Below are positions 7,623 to 15,465 of a stretch of DNA of 32,100 bases, one piece after another (position 1 is the stretch's first letter; each line of letters starts with the position of its first letter). Both the position numbers and the translations under genes were made by a program. The notes beneath the pieces were generated by a model that did not search any database, was not told where the DNA came from, and was given only the letters and a program-made list of their open reading frames with translations. This DNA is from Prosthecobacter sp. (GTDB lineage: Bacteria; Verrucomicrobiota; Verrucomicrobiia; Verrucomicrobiales; Verrucomicrobiaceae), in assembly GCF_020439865.1 (NCBI RefSeq), contig NZ_JAGRPF010000003.1, forward strand, positions 1 to 32,100, given 5' to 3'.

Positions 7623-9113
7623 ATGTCGTCTTGGATGCGCATCTCTCACGCCATGACTTCTGAATCCACCAGACACCCACGCGGCATTCGCACCCTGTTC
7701 TTCACGGAGATGTGGGAACGCTGGAGCTACTACGGCATGCGTGCGCTGATGGTGCCGTTCATGACAGCCGCTTCCGGCGGGTTGGGGTTGGAGAAGAAGC
7801 AGGCCATGGCCATTTACGGCCTCTACATCGCCACGGTCTATGCGTCTGCGTTGCCCGGGGGCTGGATGGGAGACCGGCTGTTGGGCACGAAGCGAGCGGT
7901 GTGGTGGGGGGGCGTGGGCATTGCGCTCGGGCATCTCGTTTTGGCCATTCATCATCCAACGGCCTTTTATCTTGGGCTGCTGGTCATCGCACTTGGATCT
8001 GGGCTCCTGAAGTCCAACATGAGCACTCTCGTCGGGCTGATTTATCCCGAGGGAGGGCAGCGGCGGGATGCGGGTTTCACCTTGTTCTACTTGGGCATCA
8101 ATCTTGGGGCGTTTCTCGGGCCGCTGGTTAGCGGCTGGCTGCAGCAAAGCGCCACCTGGGGATGGCGCTGGGCCTTTGCCTCTGCTACGGCGGGCATGTT
8201 TCTGGGGCTGACTCAGTGGCAGCTGACGCGGAAGCACTTGGAGGGCGTGGGCGACCGTATCGATCACCCAAACCAGAATCTGAAGCGTGAGTGGATAGCC
8301 TTGTGGGCAGCAATGGGAGGGCTTGTCGTTGTCACGCTGCTGTGCGTGCAAGGTGTGATTGTGCTGGATCCCGTGGCGCTGGCACATTGGGTGACAGCGG
8401 CCATTCTCATTGCCGCAGTGTTTTTCTTCGTGTGGCTTTTTCTGTATGGCCGGATGGATGCTGATGAGAAGGCTCGCACCTGGCTCATCATCATGCTGTT
8501 TTTCGTCTCGGCTCTGTTCTGGGCGGGATTCGAGCAGATGGGGTCCTCTTTCAATGTCTTTGCGGAAGATCACACCATTCGCGAACTGGGTTCATGGACG
8601 ATCCCGACTGCTTGGTTTCAGTCCATCAATCCGCTCTTTGTGATGATGTTCTCACCTGTGGTGGCGCTGCTCTGGCAGCGAATGGACAGGCGCGGGATAT
8701 CGCCCACCATGACGACGAAAATGGGATGGGCCATGCTGCTGCTGGCGCTTGGATTTGGTCTTGCTGTTGTGGCGTCGCATCGTGCGATCGCTGTTGGCAA
8801 GGTGTGGCCGTTGTGGCTGCTGGGCATCTACTTCTGTCACACGATCGGCGAGCTCTTTTTGAGCCCTGTGGGCCTGAGCGCGGTGACCAAGCTCTCGCCT
8901 CTACGTCACACCGGTCAGATGATGGGGGTCTGGTTTCTTGGGACCAGTCTCGGGGACGTTCTCTCGGGCATCATTGCCGGGGAGGTTTCCGGAGATGCCA
9001 TGCACGCGATGCCCGTGATCTTTGTGCGGGTCGTATGGATTTCTTCTGTGACAGGAGCGCTGCTCCTGATCTTTGCCCGCCCGCTTCAGAAGCTCGCCCG
9101 TGGTGTTCGGTGA
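7623..9113 (+). CDS. Peptide/proton symporter, POT/PTR2 family (MFS)
   Basis: 496 residues with about 12-14 hydrophobic segments, an inner-membrane proton-coupled oligopeptide transporter. Diagnostic features are the ExxER motif on the first helix (TEMWERWSYYGMR, about 28-40), the PTR2 signature FYLGINLGAFLGPLVSGWL (about 154-172) and GELFLSPVGLS (about 409-419), whose Glu is functionally important in the family. The start is uncertain: ATG 7623 gives ten extra residues, while ATG 7653 begins MTSESTRHPRG, nearer the usual family N-terminus. Neither has a convincing ribosome site. It lies 22 bases after dnaX and could be cotranscribed, with no obvious functional link. Di- or tripeptide uptake is the family expectation; substrate range cannot be read from sequence. 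Confidence 0.93.
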   Translation: MSSWMRISHAMTSESTRHPRGIRTLFFTEMWERWSYYGMRALMVPFMTAASGGLGLEKKQAMAIYGLYIATVYASALPGGWMGDRLLGTKRAVWWGGVGIALGHLVLAIHHPTAFYLGLLVIALGSGLLKSNMSTLVGLIYPEGGQRRDAGFTLFYLGINLGAFLGPLVSGWLQQSATWGWRWAFASATAGMFLGLTQWQLTRKHLEGVGDRIDHPNQNLKREWIALWAAMGGLVVVTLLCVQGVIVLDPVALAHWVTAAILIAAVFFFVWLFLYGRMDADEKARTWLIIMLFFVSALFWAGFEQMGSSFNVFAEDHTIRELGSWTIPTAWFQSINPLFVMMFSPVVALLWQRMDRRGISPTMTTKMGWAMLLLALGFGLAVVASHRAIAVGKVWPLWLLGIYFCHTIGELFLSPVGLSAVTKLSPLRHTGQMMGVWFLGTSLGDVLSGIIAGEVSGDAMHAMPVIFVRVVWISSVTGALLLIFARPLQKLARGVR

Positions 9114-9130
9114 TCACCGGGAGTGGAAAT

Positions 9131-9172
9131 AAAAAAAGCGGGTGGTTGAGGCTGGCTCAACGCACCCGCTTT
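9131..9172 (-). terminator. Rho-independent terminator of the PSD1 cytochrome gene
   Basis: A 10-bp stem (9135-9144 pairs with 9163-9172, AAAGCGGGTG/CACCCGCTTT) continues into a 6-bp stem (9145-9150 with 9156-9161) past a one-base bulge at 9162, with a 5-base loop. Read on the minus strand the hairpin is followed by a run of seven T (reverse of 9131-9137), placing it 14 bases after the stop of the minus-strand gene. On the plus strand there is no T tract after the stem, so it should act less well on the converging transporter gene. Confidence 0.88.
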
Positions 9173-9185
9173 GGAGGTTCGAAGA

Positions 9186-12062
9186 TCAATGGTTGAAGTA
9201 GAACTCCTTGGAGTTCAGCAGTGCCCAGAACAAGTCTTCCAGCACGGACTGACGTGCACCGGCGTCGCTGGAGATGGCCTGCTGAGTGGCGGTCCATTCC
9301 TTTTCCAGCGGCATGCGGCCAAATACGCGAAGGAAGAGGTCTTCCACGATTTCGCGGTCGCTCTTCTTTTCCTGGATCATCTTGGCGACCACGCGGCCCT
9401 GCTTGATGCGATCATTGACGGCATCTCCGTTCATCAGATGCAGCGCCTGCGACAGGGTAGGCTCCATCTTGACTTCGCAGGAGCAGACGGATTCGCGTTT
9501 GGCACGGCCAAAGGTGGTGAGGAAGTAGTTCGATACCGCACCGTCGGCGATCTGAACCGCGCGGGCACCAAGCGGCAGACCTTGGAACTTGTTCGGCGTC
9601 TCGGTGATCTGCGAGATGGCATCGAGGAGCACTTCAGCGCGAACCCGGCGCACCTGCGCATGGGAGAAGTTGCGCATGTCACCTGCATTGGTTTCGTTGA
9701 CCTTGGTGCTGCGCTGGTAGGTCTGCGAGGTGCAGATGTCCCGCACGAACTTGCGCATGTCGTATTTGTAGTCGGTCAGGTGCTGGGCCAAAGCGGCGAT
9801 CAGATCAGGATTGGACGGTGGGTTTGAAACACGCACGTCGTCTACGGGCTCAACCACACCCACGCCGTTGAAGTGCGACCAGATGATGTTGGCGATGTTG
9901 CGGGCAAAGAACGGATTCTGCGGTGAGGCCATCCATTCAGCGAGCACTTTGCGGCGGTCCTCGCCAGCTTTCATTTCTGGAGTGTCACCGCCGAGGAACT
10001 TGGGCTTCATCACGGCCTGGGTAAGGAAGTGCCTCGATTCACCGCCCTTGCTGTTGAAAATGATGACTTCGGCGGGGTCGTCCGTCTGCTTGCGGCCAAT
10101 CTGGCTGAAGAACGCTTTGAAGCCATAGTAGTCATCCATCGTCCAGCGGTCGAACGGGTGGTTGTGGCACTGGGCGCACTGAATGCGCATGCCCATGAAC
10201 ACCTGGGCGACGTTTTCGGTCAGCTTGAGCTGATCGATCTCCGTCTGGTAGAAGTTAACCGCAGGGTTGGAGACGGTGCCGCCGGTGGCTGAGAGGAGTT
10301 CTACCACGATTTCATTGATGGGGACGTTTTTGCCGATGCGCTCGGAGAGCCAGTTGTAATACAGAAGGGCGTTCTTGTAGAACGGCGGCTGGTTGTTGTT
10401 GATCGCGGATCGGATCTGCAGGAGTTCGGCCCACTTCATCACCCACAGTTCGGTGAACTCTTTGCGTTCGAGCAGGCTGTCCACCAAAGCGGCGCGTTTG
10501 TCCGGATTCTTGTCGGACAGGAAGCTGCGAATGTCGCTGGACTGAGGATAGACACCGGCGATGTCGATGAACGCACGGCGGACGAACTCTTCATCGGTGC
10601 AGATGCCTGAGGGCAGAATGCGCAGCTTGTGGAGGTTTTCATCGACCAGCGTGTCGATGTAGTTGGTCTCCGCCAGTTTGGGCCGCTCATATTGAAGATG
10701 ATCCGGAATGACGAGCACCTGGGCGGTGACGGAATAGACGTTGAAACGTGCCAGCATGAATGCTGCACCGCGGTCACCCGAGGTGACGAGGCCATTTTTG
10801 TCGATGGTGGCGGTCGGATCGTTGTTCGACATGAACAGCGCGAGGTTGGTCACGTCACGATCAGTCCCGTCGGAGTAGGTGGCGCGCACGGTGATCTGCT
10901 GCGTGGCGTTCTTGCCCTCCATGACGATCTGGCTCGGAAATACTTCGATGCCGGTGACGGAAGCGACATCCTTCGCATCATCCTGCGCACCATTGGCGAT
11001 CCACTCGATCAGGTTCTTGTTGTAGACCGAGTCTGGTTCAAAACACTGATTGCCCGAGTGCGGCACGGCACCCACGGCTTTCTCAATGAGAGAGCTTTCT
11101 TCTGGAATGGCAAGATTGATGCGGCGGCCTGGCATCTCACGAGTAATGCGGATGTAATCACCTGCAGGGTCCATTCCGAAGAGGGAGGTGCGGAAACCGT
11201 CCTTGCCACGCGCAGCACCATGACAACCGCCCTGATTGCACCCGCCGCGCATGAACACGGGCATGCAGTCCAGACGGAACGAAATCGCACGATCCTTGGT
11301 GCCGTCCTTGACCGTGATCGGCGCCTTTACCGTTTGTCCGCCGATGGAAGCAATGATTTCAGTGCTGCCAGAGTCGGCGACGGGCTTGAGTGTCAGACCG
11401 TCGAGCGCGGCGATTTTGCTGTCGGCCACTTTGAGGTCGCAAAGTCCGGTGACGTCCTTGGTGGTGGCATCTTGGAATGTGGCCAGCACCACGACGCGGT
11501 GGTAATCACGTTTGGTTTCCAGAGAGTAACGCTCGGGGAGAATCTGGATGCGTTTCAGGGTGGGCAGTTTTTTCTGAAGCTCGGCGATCGCCTTGCGCTG
11601 CTCAGGTGTCTTGTAGATCAACGTGAGATTCTGCGGCCACTTGGCACCTTCGGCGACCCAGCGCTTGAGCACATCGATCTCGTTGGCTGCGAGTGGACCG
11701 CCTTTGGGCGGCATGATGTCGTCATGATCCTTGGGCAGGACGATGCGCTTGATGATTTCACTCTTGTCAGGTTGCCCGGCGATCAAGGCAGGGCCGACGT
11801 CACCACCTTTGAGCAACGCTTCGGCAGAGTCCATCAGGAGCTTGCCTTTGATCTTATTCGGGTTGTGGCACTCGAGGCACTTGGTTTCCAAGAGTGGTTG
11901 CACATCACGGACGAAATCGACCCCGGGCGCAGCCGGGGTCGTGGCGGGAGCCGCTACCACGGGCGCCGAAGGAGCTGCGGGTGCCGTAGGATCAGGCGCA
12001 GCAGCAAAAACGGAAGAGGTGAGGGCGAGGATAAGGAGAGAAGCTCGCAAGGGGCTTTTCAT
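9186..12062 (-). CDS. Exported multi-heme PSD1-type protein: PSCyt1-like, Ig-like, DUF1549, DUF1553
   Basis: 958 residues from ATG 12062, chosen because it begins the signal peptide MKSPLRASLLILALTSSVFA; an ATG 17 codons earlier would bury it. An Ala/Pro linker (21-46) leads to a planctomycete-type cytochrome domain with heme motif CLECH at 62-66 and MPPKGGPL as possible Met ligand region. CNQGGCHG at 275-282 is a second, CxxxxCH-type site seen in this family. An Ig-like Big_2 segment spans about 370-452 (ATYSDGTDRDVTNLA). DUF1549 covers about 465-660 with a further CAQCHNHPFDRW (629-638), and DUF1553 about 700-935. Members are abundant in Planctomycetes and Verrucomicrobia; a redox role in polymer breakdown has been suggested but is unproven. 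The frequent DUF1501 partner is absent. It follows the M48 gene after 91 bases and ends at its own terminator. Confidence 0.93.
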   Translation of the reverse strand: MKSPLRASLLILALTSSVFAAAPDPTAPAAPSAPVVAAPATTPAAPGVDFVRDVQPLLETKCLECHNPNKIKGKLLMDSAEALLKGGDVGPALIAGQPDKSEIIKRIVLPKDHDDIMPPKGGPLAANEIDVLKRWVAEGAKWPQNLTLIYKTPEQRKAIAELQKKLPTLKRIQILPERYSLETKRDYHRVVVLATFQDATTKDVTGLCDLKVADSKIAALDGLTLKPVADSGSTEIIASIGGQTVKAPITVKDGTKDRAISFRLDCMPVFMRGGCNQGGCHGAARGKDGFRTSLFGMDPAGDYIRITREMPGRRINLAIPEESSLIEKAVGAVPHSGNQCFEPDSVYNKNLIEWIANGAQDDAKDVASVTGIEVFPSQIVMEGKNATQQITVRATYSDGTDRDVTNLALFMSNNDPTATIDKNGLVTSGDRGAAFMLARFNVYSVTAQVLVIPDHLQYERPKLAETNYIDTLVDENLHKLRILPSGICTDEEFVRRAFIDIAGVYPQSSDIRSFLSDKNPDKRAALVDSLLERKEFTELWVMKWAELLQIRSAINNNQPPFYKNALLYYNWLSERIGKNVPINEIVVELLSATGGTVSNPAVNFYQTEIDQLKLTENVAQVFMGMRIQCAQCHNHPFDRWTMDDYYGFKAFFSQIGRKQTDDPAEVIIFNSKGGESRHFLTQAVMKPKFLGGDTPEMKAGEDRRKVLAEWMASPQNPFFARNIANIIWSHFNGVGVVEPVDDVRVSNPPSNPDLIAALAQHLTDYKYDMRKFVRDICTSQTYQRSTKVNETNAGDMRNFSHAQVRRVRAEVLLDAISQITETPNKFQGLPLGARAVQIADGAVSNYFLTTFGRAKRESVCSCEVKMEPTLSQALHLMNGDAVNDRIKQGRVVAKMIQEKKSDREIVEDLFLRVFGRMPLEKEWTATQQAISSDAGARQSVLEDLFWALLNSKEFYFNH

Positions 12063-12153
12063 AAGGGGGTAGGATCGAGGGGTTAACCAAGCTACGGGGT
12101 TGGGGGGGAGCATTTATCAATGGTGCGAGAAAACAACAGGAAGGGAGATATTT

Positions 12154-13386
12154 TCAGGCCTCCAGAGCCGCCAGCCTTTGGCCGATGGGGGGATGGGAGT
12201 AATGCAGCCAGACCGTCAGCTTGTGCGGATTGGGATGGGTGAGGTGGTCGAGGGACAGCTTCTTCAGGCCTGTCATCAATGGTTTATTGCCGCAGGCCGA
12301 GCGAGCGAAGGCATCCGCTTGGAATTCATGCCGCCGGCTCAAGGCACTGGTGACCATGCCCAGAAGCAGGCTGGCAGGCTGATAGACGATGCTAAAGAGT
12401 ACCAAGCCGAGGCCCAAGTGCTGGCCGGCGACGCCGAAGGCCTGGAAAAACGCCTTCGACTGGAGTGCCTGATGGAGGAGATAAAACATCAGTCCGCTTT
12501 CCAACAAGCCGAGCACGAGCTGCTGGGGGACATGACGGCATTTGTGATGCCCGATTTCATGCGCAAGGATCGCTTCGAGTTCCTCGGTGGAGTGTTTTTC
12601 GATCAAGGTGTCGAAAAGGGCGATGCGTTTGTTTTTCCCAAAGCCGCTGAGGAATGCGTTCGCCTTGCTGGAGCGACGTGAACCGTCCACCACCGACACA
12701 TCGACGACTGGAAATTTCAGACGTGCCGCCAATGCCAGCAGCGTTTCACGAAGGGGACCGCTTTCCAGCGGTTGGAACTTCAGGAACAGGGGCATCAGCA
12801 GACGCGGAGACAGCCACGCCATGACGATGCTGAAGATCGCCACCGTCAGCCAGGTGTAGAGCACGGCATGCGCCTGGGTCTGAAAGAACCAGAGCACCAG
12901 CGCCAGCAAAGGACCGCCCAGCAAGGCCGTGAGAAGCAGGCCTTTCACGCGATCTGCAATGAAGGTGCCCACGGTGGTGCGGTTGAAGCCGTATTCGGCC
13001 TCGATTTTGAAGGTGTCCCAGGCGTCGAAGGGCAGCGACAGCAGATTCTGCACAAGCAGTAGCACGCCGATCACGCCGACCCCTGTTTTGATCTCTCCCC
13101 AGCCCCATCCGGAACTCCAGCGTTCGATGGCGCCGAATCCTCCCACCCACCAGAACGCCACCAGCACCGCCACAGACAGTGTGCTGCGCAGCAGGTCGAG
13201 CCTGGCTGATTTGCTCGCGTATTCACCGGCCTTCAGCACCGTTTCGTCAGGGAATATTTCCTTCAGTCTCTGAGGCAGGGCATGACGAAACTGCGCAAGG
13301 TTTAAAAAGGTGGCGACGAGTTCGAGGTGAAACACGCCGAGCACACCGACGACTGCGGCGATGAACCAGGGATTGGATAACGTCAT
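12154..13386 (-). CDS. M48-family membrane metalloprotease, Ste24/CAAX-protease-like
   Basis: 410 residues. A hydrophobic M48 N-terminal region carries several membrane helices (about 5-30, 65-85, 102-118, 148-195). The zinc-protease core has HEIGH at 276-280 (AILAHEIGHHKCRH) and the third ligand Glu354 in RRHEFQADAF (351-360). The C-terminal HYSHPPIGQRL (395-405) is also typical of Ste24-type enzymes. Bacterial members are thought to work in membrane-protein quality control or cleavage of membrane substrates rather than prenyl processing. The start ATG 13386 overlaps the TGA of the upstream dus gene as ATGA, implying translational coupling. The frame stays open further upstream, but only inside dus. 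All catalytic residues are present. No gene symbol is assigned because it differs from the shorter HtpX form. Confidence 0.93.
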   Translation of the reverse strand: MTLSNPWFIAAVVGVLGVFHLELVATFLNLAQFRHALPQRLKEIFPDETVLKAGEYASKSARLDLLRSTLSVAVLVAFWWVGGFGAIERWSSGWGWGEIKTGVGVIGVLLLVQNLLSLPFDAWDTFKIEAEYGFNRTTVGTFIADRVKGLLLTALLGGPLLALVLWFFQTQAHAVLYTWLTVAIFSIVMAWLSPRLLMPLFLKFQPLESGPLRETLLALAARLKFPVVDVSVVDGSRRSSKANAFLSGFGKNKRIALFDTLIEKHSTEELEAILAHEIGHHKCRHVPQQLVLGLLESGLMFYLLHQALQSKAFFQAFGVAGQHLGLGLVLFSIVYQPASLLLGMVTSALSRRHEFQADAFARSACGNKPLMTGLKKLSLDHLTHPNPHKLTVWLHYSHPPIGQRLAALEA

Positions 13387-14405
13387 GCGAGGGAAGAGGA
13401 GTCGAGCGCGGGATGGTCGTAGATGTGCGAAGCCTGATGATCGAGATACGCGGCAAAGATGTCCTCCAGTTCCATCATGCTGCCGATTTGGGAAAATCGC
13501 TGCCGCAGCCATTTGCCGCCGGGGATGGACTTGGTGTAGTTCATGAGGCGATTGCGCATGGCGCGCATCGTTGGCAGTTCGCCCATGTGGGCATTGCGCT
13601 CGATCGCCAGCTGGCAGTGGCGGCGCATGAACTGGAAACGTTCATCGACGCCCGCGTGGGCGGCGTGCGTTCCGGTGGCGAGGTAATGCTTGGCCTCCTT
13701 GAACACCCACGGGTTCGCCATCGCCGCGCGGCCGATCATGATGCCCTTCACGTTCGTCTGGGCCCGGCGAATCTCCACATCGAGGCCGCTGGCGATGTCG
13801 CCATTGCCGATGACAGGAATTTTGACGGCGTCGGCCACCTGGCCGATCACTTCCCAGTCAGCGAGGCCGGTGTAGCCCTGCGCCCGTGTGCGGCCATGCA
13901 CGGCAATGGCGCGCATACCACAATCCTCGAGAATTTTTGCCACCTCGATGGCATTGACGTGGTTGGCGTCCCAACCGATGCGAATCTTGGCCGTCACGGG
14001 AATCGGCACCGCTTTGGCCACCTCACGCGCCACGCTGGCGAGCAGCGGGCAGTCTTTGAGCAACGACGAGCCGCCGTTCTTGGCGACGACTTTGTTCACC
14101 GGGCAGCCGAAGTTGATGTCGATGAAGTCCGGCTGCTTCCAGTCGATGATTTTTCGGGCCGCCTCACCCATGCGCACGCCGTCGGAGCCGAAAAGCTGCA
14201 CGCCCAGCGGCCGCTGGGCGTCATCGAAGTCCGTGTAGTGCCGTGTGCGGTCGTCGCGCTGCAGGATGCCTTCGGCGCTGACGAACTCCGTCACCATCAC
14301 GTCGGCGCCCTGTTCCTTGCACAGGCGGCGGAAGATCACGTCCGTCACCCCGGCCATGGGGGCCAGATAGAGGGGGAAACGGTCGTTGTTCAGCCAGGGA
14401 AGCAT
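13383..14405 (-). CDS. dusB: tRNA-dihydrouridine synthase, DusB-like
   Basis: 340 residues, usual length for a bacterial Dus enzyme. It reduces specific uridines in tRNA to dihydrouridine using FMN and NAD(P)H. Visible motifs are APMAGVTD (15-22, flavin binding), the catalytic-cysteine segment FGCPVNKVVAKNGGSSLL (Cys101), Lys140 in TAKIRIGW, HGRTRAQGY (170-178) and the flavin-phosphate region GNGDIASG (about 200-207). The pattern FGCPVNKVV fits the DusB-type group, though the exact subfamily needs a tree. It is the first gene of a same-strand run with the M48 protease and perhaps the PSD1 gene. A perfect inverted repeat (14417-14437) lies 12 bases upstream of its start, in the divergent spacer. 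Confidence 0.95.
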   Translation of the reverse strand: MLPWLNNDRFPLYLAPMAGVTDVIFRRLCKEQGADVMVTEFVSAEGILQRDDRTRHYTDFDDAQRPLGVQLFGSDGVRMGEAARKIIDWKQPDFIDINFGCPVNKVVAKNGGSSLLKDCPLLASVAREVAKAVPIPVTAKIRIGWDANHVNAIEVAKILEDCGMRAIAVHGRTRAQGYTGLADWEVIGQVADAVKIPVIGNGDIASGLDVEIRRAQTNVKGIMIGRAAMANPWVFKEAKHYLATGTHAAHAGVDERFQFMRRHCQLAIERNAHMGELPTMRAMRNRLMNYTKSIPGGKWLRQRFSQIGSMMELEDIFAAYLDHQASHIYDHPALDSSSLA

Positions 14406-14416
14406 CTTCGATCATA

Positions 14417-14437
14417 GCCGCACTGGCACAGTGCGGC
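14417..14437. repeat. Perfect 9-bp inverted repeat between dus and the small membrane ORF
   Basis: GCCGCACTG, a 3-base spacer GCA, then CAGTGCGGC. It lies in the 52-base spacer between two divergently oriented starts (14405 minus and 14458 plus), 12 bases from the dus ATG. No T run follows on either strand, so it does not look like an intrinsic terminator. It could be an operator or a leader hairpin occluding the dus start; the sequence cannot distinguish these. Confidence 0.6.
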
Positions 14438-14457
14438 AAGCCGTGTCACAGTTTCGG

Positions 14458-14631
14458 ATGGCAAGACGCCGCCGCTTCCGCAAACCACTTGTCCCGGGCC
14501 TCTGGACCGTGCTGGCGGCGTTTGTCCTGATCGGATGCATCGGTGGTTTGTTCTGGGGGCTGGCCGTTGCGACTCAGTTCACACGCGTGAGCCCGTCGTC
14601 CACCGCTGCGGCCGTGGCGAAAGGAAAGTGA
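14458..14631 (+). CDS. Possible small single-pass membrane protein
   Basis: 57 codons from ATG 14458 begin with a very basic segment (MARRRRFRKPLVPG), followed by one hydrophobic helix (about 17-40, TVLAAFVLIGCIGGLFWGLAV) and a short Ser/Thr/Ala tail. The positive-inside arrangement fits a type II or signal-anchored small protein. An in-frame ATG at 14386 would add 24 residues but would overlap the start of dus. No clear Shine-Dalgarno is present and I recognise no family. It fills a gap between divergent dus and convergent scpA that would otherwise be about 280 bases of noncoding DNA. Composition favours a real gene, but it is short. Confidence 0.45.
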   Translation: MARRRRFRKPLVPGLWTVLAAFVLIGCIGGLFWGLAVATQFTRVSPSSTAAAVAKGK

Positions 14632-14683
14632 TCAGCGAACTGGTTGTCGATCATCGATCGAACTCTTTTCTACTCAGGGCGTC

Positions 14684-15412
14684 TCAAGCGGCGGGACGCA
14701 CCACGACGATCTCGCCGAGGAGCTGCTCCTGCTCCACCTGAAGGTGGTTGAGTTTGATCAGCTCCAGCATGGCCAGGAAGGTTACGATGACTTCGCCACG
14801 GCTCGCTGCACTGGTGAACAGGTCCTCAAACTTGATCCGCGAGCCGACCTCCAGAATGGTGAGCAGATGCTCGATCTTGTCCGCCACCGTGTAACGGTCG
14901 TTGACGATCTCGCGGAAATCGGTGGTGTTCTCGAACCGCTTCAGGATGCGCTGAAAGGCGCGGATGAGGTCGAAAATTCCCACCTGACCGACGCTCGCCA
15001 CGGGAGCCTCAAGATCCGGCAGTTCGGGCGTCGTGACGAAGAGTTCGTCGCTCTTCACCTCCTGCACTCCGAGGAACTGGGCCGCCTCCTTGAATTTCTT
15101 GTACTCGACGAGCTGGCGGATCAGCTCCCAGCGCGGGTCGCTTTCCTCCGCGTCTTCTTCAGGCGGTTGCACCGCCTGCGGCAGCAGTTCGCGGCTTTTG
15201 ATATACATCAGGTTGGCCGCCATCACGATGAACTCGCTCGCCAGCTCGATGTTCAGTGCCTTGAAGGTGTCGATGTAATCCAGGTACTGCCGGGTGATGC
15301 GCTCCAGCGACACGTTGTAAATGTCGATCTCCTCCTTTTTGATCAGGTACAAAAGGAGGTCCAGAGGGCCTTCGAAAATCTCAAGTTTGACTTTGTAGTC
15401 GGTGTCTTCCAC
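14684..15412 (-). CDS. scpA: Segregation and condensation protein A
   Basis: 242 residues, a normal length for ScpA, the kleisin subunit that bridges the SMC ATPase heads in the bacterial condensin Smc-ScpAB. The N-terminal domain has the family hallmark FEGPLDLLLYLIKKEEIDI (about 13-31) followed by a segment including NLMYIKSRELLP. The acidic central part (about 80-95) and the C-terminal winged-helix region (about 160-242) fit the kleisin layout. scpB usually lies next to scpA but is not in this window. The gene is convergent with the small membrane ORF and 53 bases downstream of the heme protein stop region, on the same strand as that gene's far end. Assignment is firm. Confidence 0.95.
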   Translation of the reverse strand: MEDTDYKVKLEIFEGPLDLLLYLIKKEEIDIYNVSLERITRQYLDYIDTFKALNIELASEFIVMAANLMYIKSRELLPQAVQPPEEDAEESDPRWELIRQLVEYKKFKEAAQFLGVQEVKSDELFVTTPELPDLEAPVASVGQVGIFDLIRAFQRILKRFENTTDFREIVNDRYTVADKIEHLLTILEVGSRIKFEDLFTSAASRGEVIVTFLAMLELIKLNHLQVEQEQLLGEIVVVRPAA

Positions 15413-15465
15413 GCGCCGAGATAGACCGGAGAACCGACGAAGGCGAGGGGAAAAATGTCATGAGG

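Noticed and set aside
10629..12086. 485-codon plus-strand frame
   Set aside because: Antisense to the PSD1 gene, whose heme motifs and DUF1549/DUF1553 features are clear. Long antisense frames are expected in GC-rich coding DNA.
14647..14670. Hairpin TCGAT-CATCG-ATCGA followed by a T-rich stretch between the small ORF and scpA
   Set aside because: The stem is only five base pairs and the T tract is interrupted; too weak to call a terminator.
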